Source: Symsagittifera roscoffensis
Taxonomy: Eukaryota; Xenacoelomorpha; Acoela; Convolutidae
DNA length: 64,000 nucleotides
Assembly (NCBI RefSeq): GCF_963678635.1
Contig: NC_087062.1
Coordinates: 10,400,670 to 10,464,669 of the forward strand
Direction: 5' to 3'
Below the pieces are notes generated by a model, which did not search any database, was not told the DNA's origin, and was given only the letters and a program-made list of their open reading frames with translations. The position numbers and the translations under genes are program-made. Shown here in pieces: positions 24,634 through 37,373 of this stretch; the stretch's first letter is position 1, and every line of letters starts with the position of its first letter.

Positions 24634-25102
24634 CTGAAACCATAGAAAAATATCAGGGCGGGAAGAAACGGGTTTTTACTGAACTTAAAACCAAAAAAAC
24701 GTATTAAATCAATTAACATGGGCGATTCAAGAATCACAACAAGCGACGGAGGAAGACGATGCATGTTTATTTGAGCTTACCCTGCAAACTCAACTCAAAC
24801 AAGAGAATTTCATGTAGGATGTCCCATTTGATAGACCAAAGATTTTTAAATAATAAGTTTTAATAATAAAATGTGAATCATAAAATGTGAAAGTTTTAAT
24901 AATTCAAATATAATGAAAATGCACAGAACAGAACAGAACAGAAAAGACATGAATTAATTCGCATTTACAAAACAAATTACATTAACAAAACAATAACAAC
25001 AAACATTTAACAAATACAACATTTAACAAATTAATAATGTAAACAAAAGAAAGATAAGAAAGTAAAGTAAAGAGTGAGGAAAGTAAGCACTGAGTAAGAC
25101 AA

Positions 25103-25862
25103 TTAAAGGAGGTTTTTTATGAACCAATGGACAAATTTGATGTATAGTTCGCGGAGGAGAGCATCTGCGTGCATTGATTCTGTGAATTTTTTGATTTTTC
25201 CGAAAGAATTTCGGAGTTCGGTGAGCTAGGCATCAACCACATGACGCCAGGTGCTGTTGTCGTTGGTCACCCGCTCATCCAGCTCGCAGAAGACTAGGCG
25301 GAAAGACTCGGCGGAAAATTGCAATTGCAGCCGCCACGATGGTTTTTTTCTGTTCGCCCTTTCATATGCACGGGCATCAGCGAAGTAATTGTACCAATAG
25401 GACAGTTTTCCCACTTCCTGCGCGACGAGACAGATGGCGCCTACGCTGAAGCCATCGACACAATCAGCGAGGTCGTTCACAAAGTCGAAGGTGACTGAAA
25501 CGATATATATTTTAAACACAACATTACGACATTGAAGCGGGTTTGTCAAATGATTAAGTTTCGAAGAAAATGCATGATATTTTGGTTTTAAAAAAAAGGT
25601 ATTTCAGCACCCGGAATATTCTTGAATTCCACCAGGGAGCCAATTCAAAATCATAGCAAAACATCAAATAAACAGTACTTACTATGTGATGGTTTAGAAA
25701 GTTTTTTGAGGTCCGTTGCCAGTTTCCGGGCCTGCTGCTTGTTCTTGTTGTGATCGATTGATGATTGTTGTGTTGCTGAGAGAGTGGAAGTTGCTGATGA
25801 TGGAAGTTGATGATGAGAGGCTGCTGCTGCTGTTTCCACCTCGTCAATTTGCCTTTTGCGGC
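25103..25862 (-). pseudogene. Array copy 12, nonsense in exon 3
   Basis: Carries the same GAGCTAGGC stop and intron insertion as copy 8, four units away. Confidence 0.6.
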
Positions 25863-26375
25863 CTGAAACCATAGAAAAATATCAGGGCGGGAAGAAACGG
25901 GTTTTTACTGAACTTAAAACCAAAAAAACGTATTAAATCAATTAACATGGGCGATTCAAGAATCACAACAAGCGACGGAGGAAGACGATGCATGTTTATT
26001 TGAGCTTACCCTGCAAACTCAACTCAAACAAGAGAATTTCATGTAGGATGTCCCATTTGTTAGACCAAAGATTTTTTAATAATAAGTTTTAATAATAAAA
26101 TGTGAATAATAAAATGTGAAAGTTTTAATAATTCAAATATAATGAAAATGCACAGAACAGAACAGAACAGAACAGAAAAGACATGAATTAATTCGCATTT
26201 ACAAAACAAATTACATTAACAAAACAATAACAACAAACATTTAACAAATACAACATTTAACAAATTAATAATGTAAACAAAAGAAAGATAAGAAAGTAAA
26301 GTAAAGAGTGAGGAAAGTAAGCACTGAGTAAGACAATTAAAGGAGGTTTTTTATGAACCAATGGACAAATTTGAT

Positions 26376-27093
26376 TTATAGTTCGCGGAGGAGAGCATCT
26401 GCGTGCATTGATTCTGTGAATTTTTTGATTTTTCCGAAAGAATTTCGGAGTTCGGTGAGCTGGGCATCAACCACATGACGCCAGGTGCTGTTGTCGTTGG
26501 TCACCCGCTCATCCAGCTCGCAGAAGACTAGGCGGAAAGACTCGGCGGAAAATTGCAATTGCAGCCGCCACGATGGTTTTTTCTGTTCGCCCTTTCATAT
26601 GCACGGGCATCAGCGAAGTAATTGTACCAATAGGACAGTTTTCCCACTTCCTGCGCGACGAGACAGATGGCGCCTACGCTGAAGCCATCGACACAATCAG
26701 CGAGGTCGTTCACAAAGTCGAGGGTGACTGAAACGATATATATTTTAAACACAACATTACGACATTGAAGCGGGTTTGTCAAATGATTAAGTTTCGAAGA
26801 AAATGCATGATATTTTGTTTTAAAAAAAGGTATTTCAGCACCCGGAATATTCTTGAATTCCACCAGGGAGCCAATTCAAAATCATAGCAAAACATCAAAT
26901 AAACAGTACTTACTATGTGATGGTTTAGAAAGTTTTTTGAGGTCCGTTGCCAGTTTCCGGGCCTGCTGCTTGTTCTTGTTGTGATCGATTGATGATTGTT
27001 GTGTTTCTGAGAGAGTGGAAGTTGCTGATGATGGAAGTTGATGATGAGAGGCTGCTGCTGCTGTTTCCACCTCGTCAATTTGCCTTTTGCGGC
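26376..27093 (-). pseudogene. Array copy 13, frameshifted and early stop
   Basis: Six T in the exon 3 run, plus the GATTTATAG early stop. It also has an extra GAACA unit in the 3' region. Confidence 0.6.
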
Positions 27094-27601
27094 CTGAAAC
27101 CATAGAAAAATATCAGGGCGGGAAGAAACGGGTTTTTACTGAACTTAAAACCAAAAAAACGTATTAAATCAATTAACATGGGCGATTCAAGAATCACAAC
27201 AAGCGACGGAGGAAGACGATGCATGTTTATTTGAGCTTACCCTGCAAACTCAACTCAAACAAGAGAATTTCATGTAGGATGTCCCATTTGTTAGACCAAA
27301 GATTTTTTAATAATAAGTTTTAATAATAAAATGTGAATAATAAAATTTGAAAGTTTTAATAATTCAAATATAATGAAAATGCACAGAACAGAACAGAACA
27401 GAAAAGACATGAATTAATTCGCATTTACAAAACAAATTACATTAACAAAACAATAACAACAAACATTTAACAAATACAACATTTAACAAATTAATAATGT
27501 AAACAAAAGAAAGATAAGAAAGTAAAGTAAAGAGTGAGGAAAGTAAGCACTGAGTAAGACAATTAAAGGAGGTTTTTTATGAACCAATGGACAAATTTGA
27601 T

Positions 27602-28322
27602 TTATAGTTCGCGGAGGAGAGCATCTGCGTGCATTGATTCTGTGAATTTTTTGATTTTTCCGAAAGAATTTTGGAGTTCGGTGAGCTGGGCATCAACCAC
27701 ATGACGCCAGGTGCTGTTGTCGTTGGTCACCCGCTCATCCAGCTCGCAGAAGACTAGGCGGAAAGACTCGGCGGAAAATTGCAATTGCAGCCGCCACGAT
27801 GGTTTTTTTTTCTGTTCGCCCTTTCATATGCACGGGCATCAGCGAAGTATTTGTACCAATAGGACAGTTTTCCCACTTCCTGCGCGACGAGACAGATGGC
27901 GCCTACGCTGAAGCCATCGACACAATCAGCGAGGTCGTTCACAAAGTCGATGGTGACTGAAACGATTTATATTTTAAACACAACATTACGACATTGAAGC
28001 GGGTTTGTCAAATGATTAAGTTTCGAAGAAAATGCATGATATTTTGTTTTTAAAAAAGGTATTTCAGCACCCGGAATATTCTTGAATTCCACCAGGGAGC
28101 CAATTCAAAATCATAGCAAAACATCAAATAAACAGTACTTACTATGTGATGGTTTAGAAAGTTTTTTGAGGTCCGTTGCCAGTTTCCGGGCCTGCTGCTT
28201 GTTCTTGTTGTGATCGATTGATGATTGTTGTGTTGCTGAGAGAGTGGAAGTTGCTGATGATGGAAGTTGATGATGAGAGGCTGCTGCTGCTGTTTCCACC
28301 GCGTCAATTTGCCTTTTGCGGC
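27602..28322 (-). pseudogene. Array copy 14, frameshifted and early stop
   Basis: Nine T and the GATTTATAG early stop. Its exon 2 Glu to Ala change is shared with copy 10. Confidence 0.6.
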
Positions 28323-28792
28323 CTGAAACCATAGAAAAATATCAGGGCGGGAAGAAACGGGTTTTTACTGAACTTAAAACCAAAAAAAACGTATTAAATC
28401 AATTAACATGGGCGATTCAAGAATCACAACAAGCGACGGAGAAAGACGATGCATGTTTATTTGAGCTTACCCTGCAAACTCAACTCAAACAAGAGAATTT
28501 CATGTAGGATGTCCCATTTGTTAGACCAAAGATTTTTTAATAATAAGTTTTAATAATAAAATGTGAATAATAAAATGTGAAAGTTTTAATAATTCAAATA
28601 TAATGAAAATGCACAGAACAGAACAGAACAGAAAAGACATGAATTAATTCGCATTTACAAAACAAATTACATTAACAAAACAATAACAACAAACATTTAA
28701 CAAATACAACATTTAACAAATTAATAATGTAAACAAAAGAAAGATAAGAAAGTAAAGTAAAGAGTGAGGAAAGTAAGCACTGAGTAAGACAA

Positions 28793-29551
28793 TTAAAGGA
28801 GGTTTTTTATGAACCAATGGACAAATTTGATGTATAGTTCGCGGAGGAGAGCATCTGCGTGCATTGATTCTGTGAATTTTTTGATTTTTCCGAAAGAATT
28901 TCGGAGTTCGGTGAGCTGGGCATCAACCACATGACGCCAGGTGCTGTTGTCGTTGGTCACCCGCTCATCCAGCTCGCAGAAGACTAGGCGGAAAGACTCG
29001 GCGGAAAATTGCAATTGCAGCCGCCACGATGGTTTTTTTCTGTTCGCCCTTTCATATGCACGGGCATCAGCGAAGTAATTGTACCAATAGGACAGTTTTT
29101 CCTTTTCCTGCGCGACGAGACAGATGGCGCCTACGCTGAAGCCATCGACACAATCATTGAGGTCGTTCACAAAGTCGAGGGTGACTGAAACGATATATAT
29201 TTTAAACACAACATTACGACATTGAAGCGGGTTTGTCAAATGATTAAGTTTCGAAGAAAATGCATGATATTTTGTTTTAAAAAAAAGGTATTTCAGCACC
29301 CGGAATATTCTTGAATTCCACCAGGGAGCCAATTCAAAATCATAGCAAAACATCAAATAAACAGTACTTAATATGTGATGGTTTAGAAAGTTTTTTGAGG
29401 TCCGTTGCCAGTTTCCGGGCCTGCTGCTTGTTCTTGTTGTGATCGATTGATGATTGTTGTGTTGCTGAGAGAGTGGAAGTTGCTGATGATGGAAGTTGAT
29501 GATGAGAGGCTGCTGCTGCTGTTTCCACCTCGTCAATTTGCCTTTTGCGGC
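28793..29551 (-). pseudogene. Array copy 15, exon 2 donor lost
   Basis: Exon 3 is open and like that of copy 11. The exon 2 donor GTAAGT is changed to TTAAGT (plus strand TACTTAATATG near 29365), so normal splicing of this pair is not expected. Confidence 0.55.
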
Positions 29552-30020
29552 CTGAAACCATAGAAAAATATCAGGGCGGGAAGACACGGGTTTTTACTGA
29601 ACTTAAAACCAAAAAAACGTATTAAATCAATTAACATGGGCGATTCAAGAATCACAACAAGCGACGGAGGAAGACGATGCATGTTTATTTGAGCTTACCC
29701 TGCAAACTCAACTCAAACAAGAGAATTTCATGTAGGATGTCCCATTTGTTAGACCAAAGATTTTTTAACAATAAGTTTTAATAATAAAATGTGAATAATA
29801 AAATGTGAAAGTTTTAATAATTCAAATATAATGAAAATGCACAGAACAGAACAGAACAGAAAAGACATGAATTAATTCGCATTTACAAAACAAATTACAT
29901 TAACAAAACAATAACAACAAACATTTAACAAATACAACATTTAACAAATTAATAATGTAAACAAAAGAAAGATAAGAAAGTAAAGTAAAGAGTGAGGAAA
30001 GTAAGCACTGAGTAAGACAA

Positions 30021-30781
30021 TTAAAGGAGGTTTTTTATGAACCAATGGACAAATTTGATGTATAGTTCGCGGAGGAGAGCATCTGCGTGCATTGATTCTG
30101 TGAATTTTTTGATTTTTCCGAAAGAATTTTGGAGTTCGGTGAGCTGGGCATCAACCACATGACGCCAGGTGCTGTTGTCGTTGGTCACCCGCTCATCCAG
30201 CTCGCAGAAGACTAGGCGGAAAGACTCGGCGGAAAATTGCAATTGCAGCCGCCACGATGGTTTTTTTTTCTGTTCGCCCTTTCATATGCACGGGCATCAG
30301 CGAAGTAATTGTACCAATAGGACAGTTTTCCCACTTCCTGCGCGACGAGACAGATGGCGCCTACGCTGAAGCCATCGACACAATCAGCGAGGTCGTTCAC
30401 AAAGTCGAGGGTGACTGAAACGATATATATTTTAAACACAACATTACGACATTGAAGCGGGTTTGTCAAATGATTAAGTTTCGAAGAAAATGCATGATAT
30501 TTTGTTTTAAAAAAAAGGTATTTCAGCACCCGGAATATTCTTGAATTCCACCAGGGAGCCAATTCAAAATCATAGCAAAACATCAAATAAACAGTACTTA
30601 CTATGTGATGGTTTAGAAAGTTTTTTGAGGTCCGTTGCCAGTTTCCGGGCCTGCTGCTTGTTCTTGTTGTGATCGATTGATGATTGTTGTGTTGCTGAGA
30701 GAGTGGAAGTTGCTGATGATGGAAGTTGATGATGAGAGGCTGCTGCTGCTGTTTCCACCTCGTCAATTTGCCTTTTGCGGC
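30021..30781 (-). pseudogene. Array copy 16, frameshifted
   Basis: Nine T in the exon 3 run near 30265; splice sites are intact. Confidence 0.6.
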
Positions 30782-31250
30782 CTGAAACCATAGAAAAATA
30801 TCAGGGCGGGAAGAAACGGGTTTTTACTGAACTTAAAACCAAAAAAACGTATTAAATCAATTAACATGGGCGATTCAAGAATCACAACAAGCGACGGAGG
30901 AAGACGATGCATGTTTATTTGAGCTTACCCTGCAAACTCAACTCAAACAAGAGAATTTCATGTAGGATGTCCCATTTGTTAGACCAAAGATTTTTTAATA
31001 ATAAGTTTTAATAATAAAATGTGAATAATAAAATGTGAAAGTTTTAATAATTCAAATATAATGAAAATGCACAGAACAGAACAGAACAGAAAAGACATGA
31101 ATTAATTCGCATTTACAAAACAAATTACATTAACAAAACAATAACAACAAACATTTAACAAATACAACATTTAACAAATTAATAATGTAAACAAAAGAAA
31201 GATGAGAAAGTAAAGTAAAGAGTGAGGAAAGTAAGCACTGAGTAAGACAA

Positions 31251-32008
31251 TTAAAGGAGGTTTTTTATGAACCAATGGACAAATTTGATGTATAGTTCGC
31301 GGAGGAGAGCATCTGCGTGCATTGATTCTGCGAATTTTTTGATTTTTCCGAAAGAATTTCGGAGTTCGGTGAGCTGGGCATCAACCACATGACGCCAGGT
31401 GCTGTTGTCGTTGGTCACCCGCTCATCCAGCTCGCAGAAGACTAGGCGGAAAGACTCAGCGGAAAATTGCAATTGCAGCCGCCACGATGGTTTTTTTCTG
31501 TTCGCCCTTTCATATGCACGGGCATCAGCGAAGTAATTGTACCAATAGGACAGTTTTCCCACTTCCTGCGCGACGAGACAGATGGCGCCTACGCTGAAGC
31601 CATCGACACAATCAGCGAGGTCGTTCACAAAGTCGAGGGTGACTGAAACGATATATATTTTAAACACAACATTACGACATTGAAGCGGGTTTGTCAAATG
31701 ATTAAGTTTCGAAGAAAATGCATGATATTTTGTTTTAAAAAAAGGTATTTCAGCACCCGGAATATTCTTGAATTCCACCAGGGAGCCAATTCAAAATCAT
31801 AGCAAAACATCAAATAAACAGTACTTACTATGTGATGGTTTAGAAAGTTTTTTGAGGTCCGTTGCCAGTTTCCGGGCCTGCTGCTTGTTCTTGTTGTGAA
31901 CGATTGATGATTGTTGTGTTGCTGAGAGAGTGGAAGTTGCTGATGATGGAAGTTGATGATGAGAGGCTGCTGCTGCTGTTTCCACCTCGTCAATTTGCCT
32001 TTTGCGGC
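31251..32008 (-). CDS. Array copy 17, exon 2-3 pair open
   Basis: Seven T, open exon 3. Single substitutions (Thr to Ala in exon 3, Asp to Val in exon 2) separate it from the consensus. Confidence 0.45.
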
Positions 32009-32473
32009 CTGAAACCATAGAAAAATATCAGGGCGGGAAGAAACGGGTTTTTACTGAACTTAAAACCAAAAAAAAACGTTTTAAATCAATTAACATGGGC
32101 GATTCAAGAATCACAACAAGCGACGGAGGAAGACGATGCATGTTTATTTGAGCTTACCCTGCAAACTCAACTCAAACAAGAGAATTTCATGAAGGATGTC
32201 CTATTTGTTAGACCAAAGATTTTTTAATAATAAGTTTTAATAATAAAATGTGAATAATAAAATGTGAAAGTTTTAATAATTCAAATATAATGAAATGCAC
32301 AGAACAGAACAGAAAAGACATGAATTAATTCGCATTTACAAAACAAATTACATTAACAAAACAATAACAACAAACATTTAACAAATACAACATTTAACAA
32401 ATTAATAATGTAAACAAAAGAAAGATAAGAAAGTAAAGTTAAGAGTGAGGAAAGTAAGCACTGAGTAAGACAA

Positions 32474-33232
32474 TTAAAGGAGGTTTTTTATGAACCAATG
32501 GACAAATTTGATGTATAGTTCGCGGAGGAGAGCATCTGCGTGCATTGATTCTGTGAATTTTTTGATTTTTCCGAAAGAATTTCGGAGTTCGGTGAGCTGG
32601 GCATCAACCACATGACGCCAGGTGCTGTTGTCGTTGGTCACCCGCTCATCCAGCTCGCAGAAGACTAGGAGGAAAGACTCGGCGGAAAATTGCAATTGCA
32701 GCCGCCACGATGGTTTTTTTCTGTTCGCCCTTTCATATGCACGGGCATCAGCGAAGTAATTGTACCAATAGGACAGTTTTCCCACTTCCTGCGCGACGAG
32801 ACAGATGGCACCTACGCTGAAGCCATCGACACAATCAGCGAGGTCGTTCACAAAGTCGAGGGTGACTGAAACGATATATATTTTAAACACAACATTACGA
32901 CATTGAAGCGGGTTTGTCAAATGATAAAGTTTCGAAGAAAATGCATGATATTTTGTTTTAAAAAAAAGGTATTTCAGCACCCGGAATATTCTTGAATTCC
33001 ACCAGGGAGCCAATTCAAAATCATAGCAAAACATCAAATAAACAGTACTTACTATGTGATGGTTTAGAAAGTTTTTTGAGGTCCGTTGCCAGTTTTCGGG
33101 CCTGCTGCTTGTTCTTGTTGTGATCGATTGATGATTGTTGTGTTGCTGAGAGAGTGGAAGTTGCTGATGATGGAAGTTGATGATGAGAGGCTGCTGCTGC
33201 TGTTTCCACCTCGTCAATTTGCCTTTTGCGGC
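32474..33232 (-). CDS. Array copy 18, exon 2-3 pair open
   Basis: Open throughout. It shares an Arg to Leu change (GACTAGGAGG) with copy 19. Confidence 0.45.
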   Translation of the reverse strand, partial: AAKGKLTRWKQQQQPLIINFHHQQLPLSQQHNNHQSITTRTSSRPENWQRTSKNFLNHHIVSTVYLMFCYDFELAPWWNSRIFRVLKYLFFKTKYHAFSSKLYHLTNPLQCRNVVFKIYIVSVTLDFVNDLADCVDGFSVGAICLVAQEVGKLSYWYNYFADARAYERANRKKPSWRLQLQFSAESFLLVFCELDERVTNDNSTWRHVVDAQLTELRNSFGKIKKFTESMHADALLRELYIKFVHWFIKNLL

Positions 33233-33575
33233 CTGAAACCATAGAAAAATATCAGGGCGGGAAGAAACGGGTTTTTACTGAACTTAAAACCAAAAAAACG
33301 TATTAAATCAATTAACATGGGCGATTCAAGAATCACAACAAGCGACGGAGGAAGACGATGCATGTTTATTTGAGCTTACCCTGCAAACTCAACTCAAACA
33401 AGAGAATTTCATGTAGGATGTCCCATTTGTTAGACCAAAGATTTTTTAATAATAAGTTTTAATAATAAAATGTGAATAATAAAATGTGAAAGTTTTAATA
33501 ATTCAAATATAATGAAAATGCACAGAACAGAACAGAAAAGACATGAATTAATTCGCATTTACAAAACAAATTACA

Positions 33576-34454
33576 TTAACAAAACAATAACAACAAACAT
33601 TTAACAAATACAACATTTAACAAATTAATAATGTAAACAAAAGAAAGATAAGAAAGTAAAGTAAAGAGTGAGGAAAGTAAGCACTGAGTAAGACAATTAA
33701 AGGAGGTTTTTATGAACCAATGGACAAATTTGATGTATAGTTCGCGGAGGAGAGCATCTGCGTGCATTGATTCTGTGAATTTTTTGATTTTTCCGAAAGA
33801 ATTTCGGAGTTCAGTGAGCTGGGCATCAACCACATGACGCCAGGTGCTGTTGTCGTTGGTCACCCGCTCATCCAGCTCGCAGAAGACTAGGAGGAAAGAC
33901 TCGGCGGAAAATTGCAATTGCAGCCGCCACGATGGTTTTTTTCTGTTCGCCCTTTCATATGCACGGGCATCAGCGAAGTAATTGTACCAATAGGACAGTT
34001 TTCCCACTTCCTGCGCGACGAGACAGATGGCACCTACGCTGAAGCCATCGACACATTCAGCGAGGTCGTTCACAAAGTCGAGGGTGACTGAAACGATATA
34101 TATTTTAAACACAACATTACGACATTGAAGCGGGTTTGTCAAATGATAAAGTTTCGAAGAAAATGCATGATATTTTGTTTTAAAAAAAAGGTATTTCAGC
34201 ACCCGGAATATTCTTGAATTCCACCAGGGAGCCAATTCAAAATCATAGCAAAACATCAAATAAACAGTACTTACTATGTGATGGTTTAGAAAGTTTTTTG
34301 AGGTCCGTTGCCAGTTTCCGGGCCTGCTGCTTGTTCTTGTTGTGATCGATTGATGATTGTTGTGTTGCTGAGAGAGTGGAAGTTGCTGATGATGGAAGTT
34401 GATGATGAGAGGCTGCTGCTGCTGTTTCCACCTCGTCAATTTGCCTTTTGCGGC
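33576..34454 (-). CDS. Array copy 19, open with C-terminal extension
   Basis: One T fewer in GGTTTTTATG near the end of exon 3 bypasses the common stop. The frame runs on about 40 hydrophobic residues into the 3' region. Confidence 0.4.
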   Translation of the reverse strand, partial: AAKGKLTRWKQQQQPLIINFHHQQLPLSQQHNNHQSITTRTSSRPGNWQRTSKNFLNHHIVSTVYLMFCYDFELAPWWNSRIFRVLKYLFFKTKYHAFSSKLYHLTNPLQCRNVVFKIYIVSVTLDFVNDLAECVDGFSVGAICLVAQEVGKLSYWYNYFADARAYERANRKKPSWRLQLQFSAESFLLVFCELDERVTNDNSTWRHVVDAQLTELRNSFGKIKKFTESMHADALLRELYIKFVHWFIKTSFNCLTQCLLSSLFTLLSYLSFVYIINLLNVVFVKCLLLLFC

Positions 34455-34797
34455 CTGAAACCATAGAAAAATATCAGGGCGGGAAGAGACGGGTTTTTAC
34501 TGAACTTAAAACCAAAAAAACGTATTAAATCAATTAACATGGGCGATTCAAGAATCACAACAAGCGACGGAGGAAGACGATGCATGTTTATTTGAGCTTA
34601 CCCTGCAAACTCAACTCAAACAAGAGAATTTCATGTAGGATGTCCCATTTGTTAGACCAAAGATTTTTTAATAATAAGTTTTAATAATAAAATGTGAATA
34701 ATAGAATGTGAAAGTTTTAATAATTCAAATATAATGAAAATGCACAGAACAGAACAGAAAAGACATGAATTAATTCGCATTTACAAAACAAATTACA

Positions 34798-35676
34798 TTA
34801 ACAAAACAATAACAACAAACATTTAACAAATACAACATTTAACAAATTAATAATGTAAACAAAAGAAAGATAAGAAAGTAAAGTAAAGAGTGAGGAAAGT
34901 AAGCACTGAGTAAGACAATTAAAGGAGGTTTTTATGAACCAATGGACAAATTTGATGTATAGTTCGCGGAGGAGAGCATCTGCGTGCATTGATTCTGTGA
35001 ATTTTTTGATTTTTCCGAAAGAATTTCGGAGTTCGGTGAGCTGGGCATCAACCACATGACGCCAGGTGCTGTTGTCGTTGGTCACCCGCTCATCCAGCTC
35101 GCAGAAGACTAGGCGGAAAGACTCGGCGGAAAATTGCAATTGCAGCCGCCACGATGGTTTTTTTCTGTTCGCCCTTTCATATGCACGGGCATCAGCGAAG
35201 TAATTGTACCAATAGGACAGTTTTCCCACTTCCTGCGCGACGAGACAGATGGCGCCTACGCTGAAGCCATCGACACAATCAGCGAGGTCGTTCACAAAGT
35301 CGAGGGTGACTGAAACGATATATATTTTAAACACAACATTACGACATTGAAGCGGGTTTGTCAAATGATTAAGTTTCGAAGAAAATGCATGATATTTTGT
35401 TTTAAAAAAAAGGTATTTCAGCACCCGGAATATTCTTGAATTCCACCAGGGAGCCAATTCAAAATCATAGCAAAACATCAAATAAACAGTACTTACTATG
35501 TGATGGTTTAGAAAGTTTTTTGAGGTCCGTTGCCAGTTTCCGGGCCTGCTGCTTGTTCTTGTTGTGATCGATTGATGATTGTTGTGTTGCTGAGAGAGTG
35601 GAAGTTGCTGATGATGGAAGTTGATGATGAGAGGCTGCTGCTGCTGTTTCCACCTCGTCAATTTGCCTTTTGCGGC
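34798..35676 (-). CDS. Array copy 20, open with C-terminal extension
   Basis: Same one-T loss and extension as copy 19; otherwise it matches the consensus. Confidence 0.4.
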   Translation of the reverse strand, partial: AAKGKLTRWKQQQQPLIINFHHQQLPLSQQHNNHQSITTRTSSRPGNWQRTSKNFLNHHIVSTVYLMFCYDFELAPWWNSRIFRVLKYLFFKTKYHAFSSKLNHLTNPLQCRNVVFKIYIVSVTLDFVNDLADCVDGFSVGAICLVAQEVGKLSYWYNYFADARAYERANRKKPSWRLQLQFSAESFRLVFCELDERVTNDNSTWRHVVDAQLTELRNSFGKIKKFTESMHADALLRELYIKFVHWFIKTSFNCLTQCLLSSLFTLLSYLSFVYIINLLNVVFVKCLLLLFC

Positions 35677-36145
35677 CTGAAACCATAGAAAAATATCAGG
35701 GCGGGAAGAAACGGGTTTTTACTGAACTTAAAACCAAAAAAACGTATTAAATCAATTAACATGGGCGATTCAAGAATCACAACAAGCGACGGAGGAAGAC
35801 GATGCATGTTTATTTGAGCTTACCCTGCAAACTCAACTCAAACAAGAGAATTTCATGTAGGATGTCCCATTTGTTAGACCAAAGATTTTTTAATAATAAG
35901 TTTTAATAATAAAATGTGAATAATAAAATGTGAAAGTTTTAATAATTCAAATATAATGAAAATGCACAGAACAGAACAGAACAGAAAAGACATGAATTAA
36001 TTCGCATTTACAAAACAAATTACATTAACAAAACAATAACAACAAACATTTAACAAATACAACATTTAACAAATTAATAATGTAAACAAAAGAAAGATAA
36101 GAAAGTAAAGTAAAGAGTGAGGAAAGTAAGCACTGAGTAAGACAA

Positions 36146-36904
36146 TTAAAGGAGGTTTTTTATGAACCAATGGACAAATTTGATGTATAGTTCGCGGAGG
36201 AGAGCATCTGCGTGCATTGTTTCTGTGAATTTTTTGATTTTTCCGAAAGAATTTCGGAGTTCGGTGAGCTGGGCATCAACCACATGACGCCAGGTGCTGT
36301 TGTCGTTGGTCACCCGCTCATCCAGCTCGCAGAAGACTAGGCGGAAAGACTCGGCGGAAAATTGCAATTGCAGCCGCCACGATGGTTTTTTTCTGTTCGC
36401 CCTTTCATATGCACGGGCATCAGCGAAGTAATTGTACCAATAGGACAGTTTTCCCACTTCCTGCGCGACGAGACAGATGGCGCCTACGCTGAAGCCATCG
36501 ACACAATCAGCGAGGTCGTTCACAAAGTCGAGGGTGACTGAAACGATATATATTTTAAACACAACATTACGACATTGAAGCGGGTTTGTCAAATGATTAA
36601 GTTTCGAAGAAAATGCATGATATTTTGTTTTAAAAAAAAGGTATTTCAGCACCCGGAATATTCTTGAATTCCACCAGGGAGCCAATTCAAAATCATAGCA
36701 AAACATCAAATAAACAGTACTTACTATGTGATGGTTTAGAAAGTTTTTTGAGGTCCGTTGCCAGTTTCCGGGCCTGCTGCTTGTTCTTGTTGTGATCGAT
36801 TGATGATTGTTGTGTTGCTGAGAGAGTGGAAGTTGCTGATGATGGAAGTTGATGATGAGAGGCTGCTGCTGCTGTTTCCACCTCGTCAATTTGCCTTTTG
36901 CGGC
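36146..36904 (-). CDS. Array copy 21, exon 2-3 pair open
   Basis: Open. It carries Ser to Thr (GCATTGTTTC), the marker of copies 21-24. Confidence 0.45.
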   Translation of the reverse strand, partial: AAKGKLTRWKQQQQPLIINFHHQQLPLSQQHNNHQSITTRTSSRPGNWQRTSKNFLNHHIVSTVYLMFCYDFELAPWWNSRIFRVLKYLFFKTKYHAFSSKLNHLTNPLQCRNVVFKIYIVSVTLDFVNDLADCVDGFSVGAICLVAQEVGKLSYWYNYFADARAYERANRKKPSWRLQLQFSAESFRLVFCELDERVTNDNSTWRHVVDAQLTELRNSFGKIKKFTETMHADALLRELYIKFVHWFIKNLL

Positions 36905-37373
36905 CTGAAACCATAGAAAAATATCAGGGCGGGAAGAAACGGGTTTTTACTGAACTTAAAACCAAAAAAACGTATTAAATCAATTAACATGGGCGATTCA
37001 AGAATCACAACAAGCGACGGAGGAAGACGATGCATGTTTATTTGAGCTTACCCTGCAAACTCAACTCAAACAAGAGAATTTCATGTAGGATGTCCCATTT
37101 GTTAGACCAAAGATTTTTTAATAATAAGTTTTAATAATAAAATGTGAATAATAAAATGTGAAAGTTTTAATAATTCAAATATAATGAAAATGCACAGAAC
37201 AGAACAGAACAGAAAAGACATGAATTAATTCGCATTTACAAAACAAATTACATTAACAAAACAATAACAACAAACATTTAACTAATACAACATTTAACAA
37301 ATTAATAATGTAAACAAAAGAAAGATAAGAAAGTAAAGTAAAGAGTGAGGAAAGTAAGCACTGAGTAAGACAA

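Larger units (their letters stand above)
19879..24793. repeat. Higher-order block, first copy (array copies 8-11)
   Basis: This four-unit block of about 4.9 kb is repeated at 24794-29711. Shared private variants: GATAGACC with TTTTTAAATAAT in the 3' region of copies 8 and 12; the same nonsense change (GAGCTAGGC) in copies 8 and 12; CGCGTC (Asp-Ala-Val) and AAAAAAAACG in copies 10 and 14; Leu-Asn-Asp and Lys-Glu-Lys changes in exon 3 of copies 11 and 15. Confidence 0.85.
24794..29711. repeat. Higher-order block, second copy (array copies 12-15)
   Basis: Second copy of the four-unit block, offset 4,915-4,918 bp from the first. Small later differences exist, such as a donor mutation in copy 15 and six T instead of eight in copy 13. 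The duplication is therefore recent but not brand new, or this is not an assembly echo. Confidence 0.85.
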
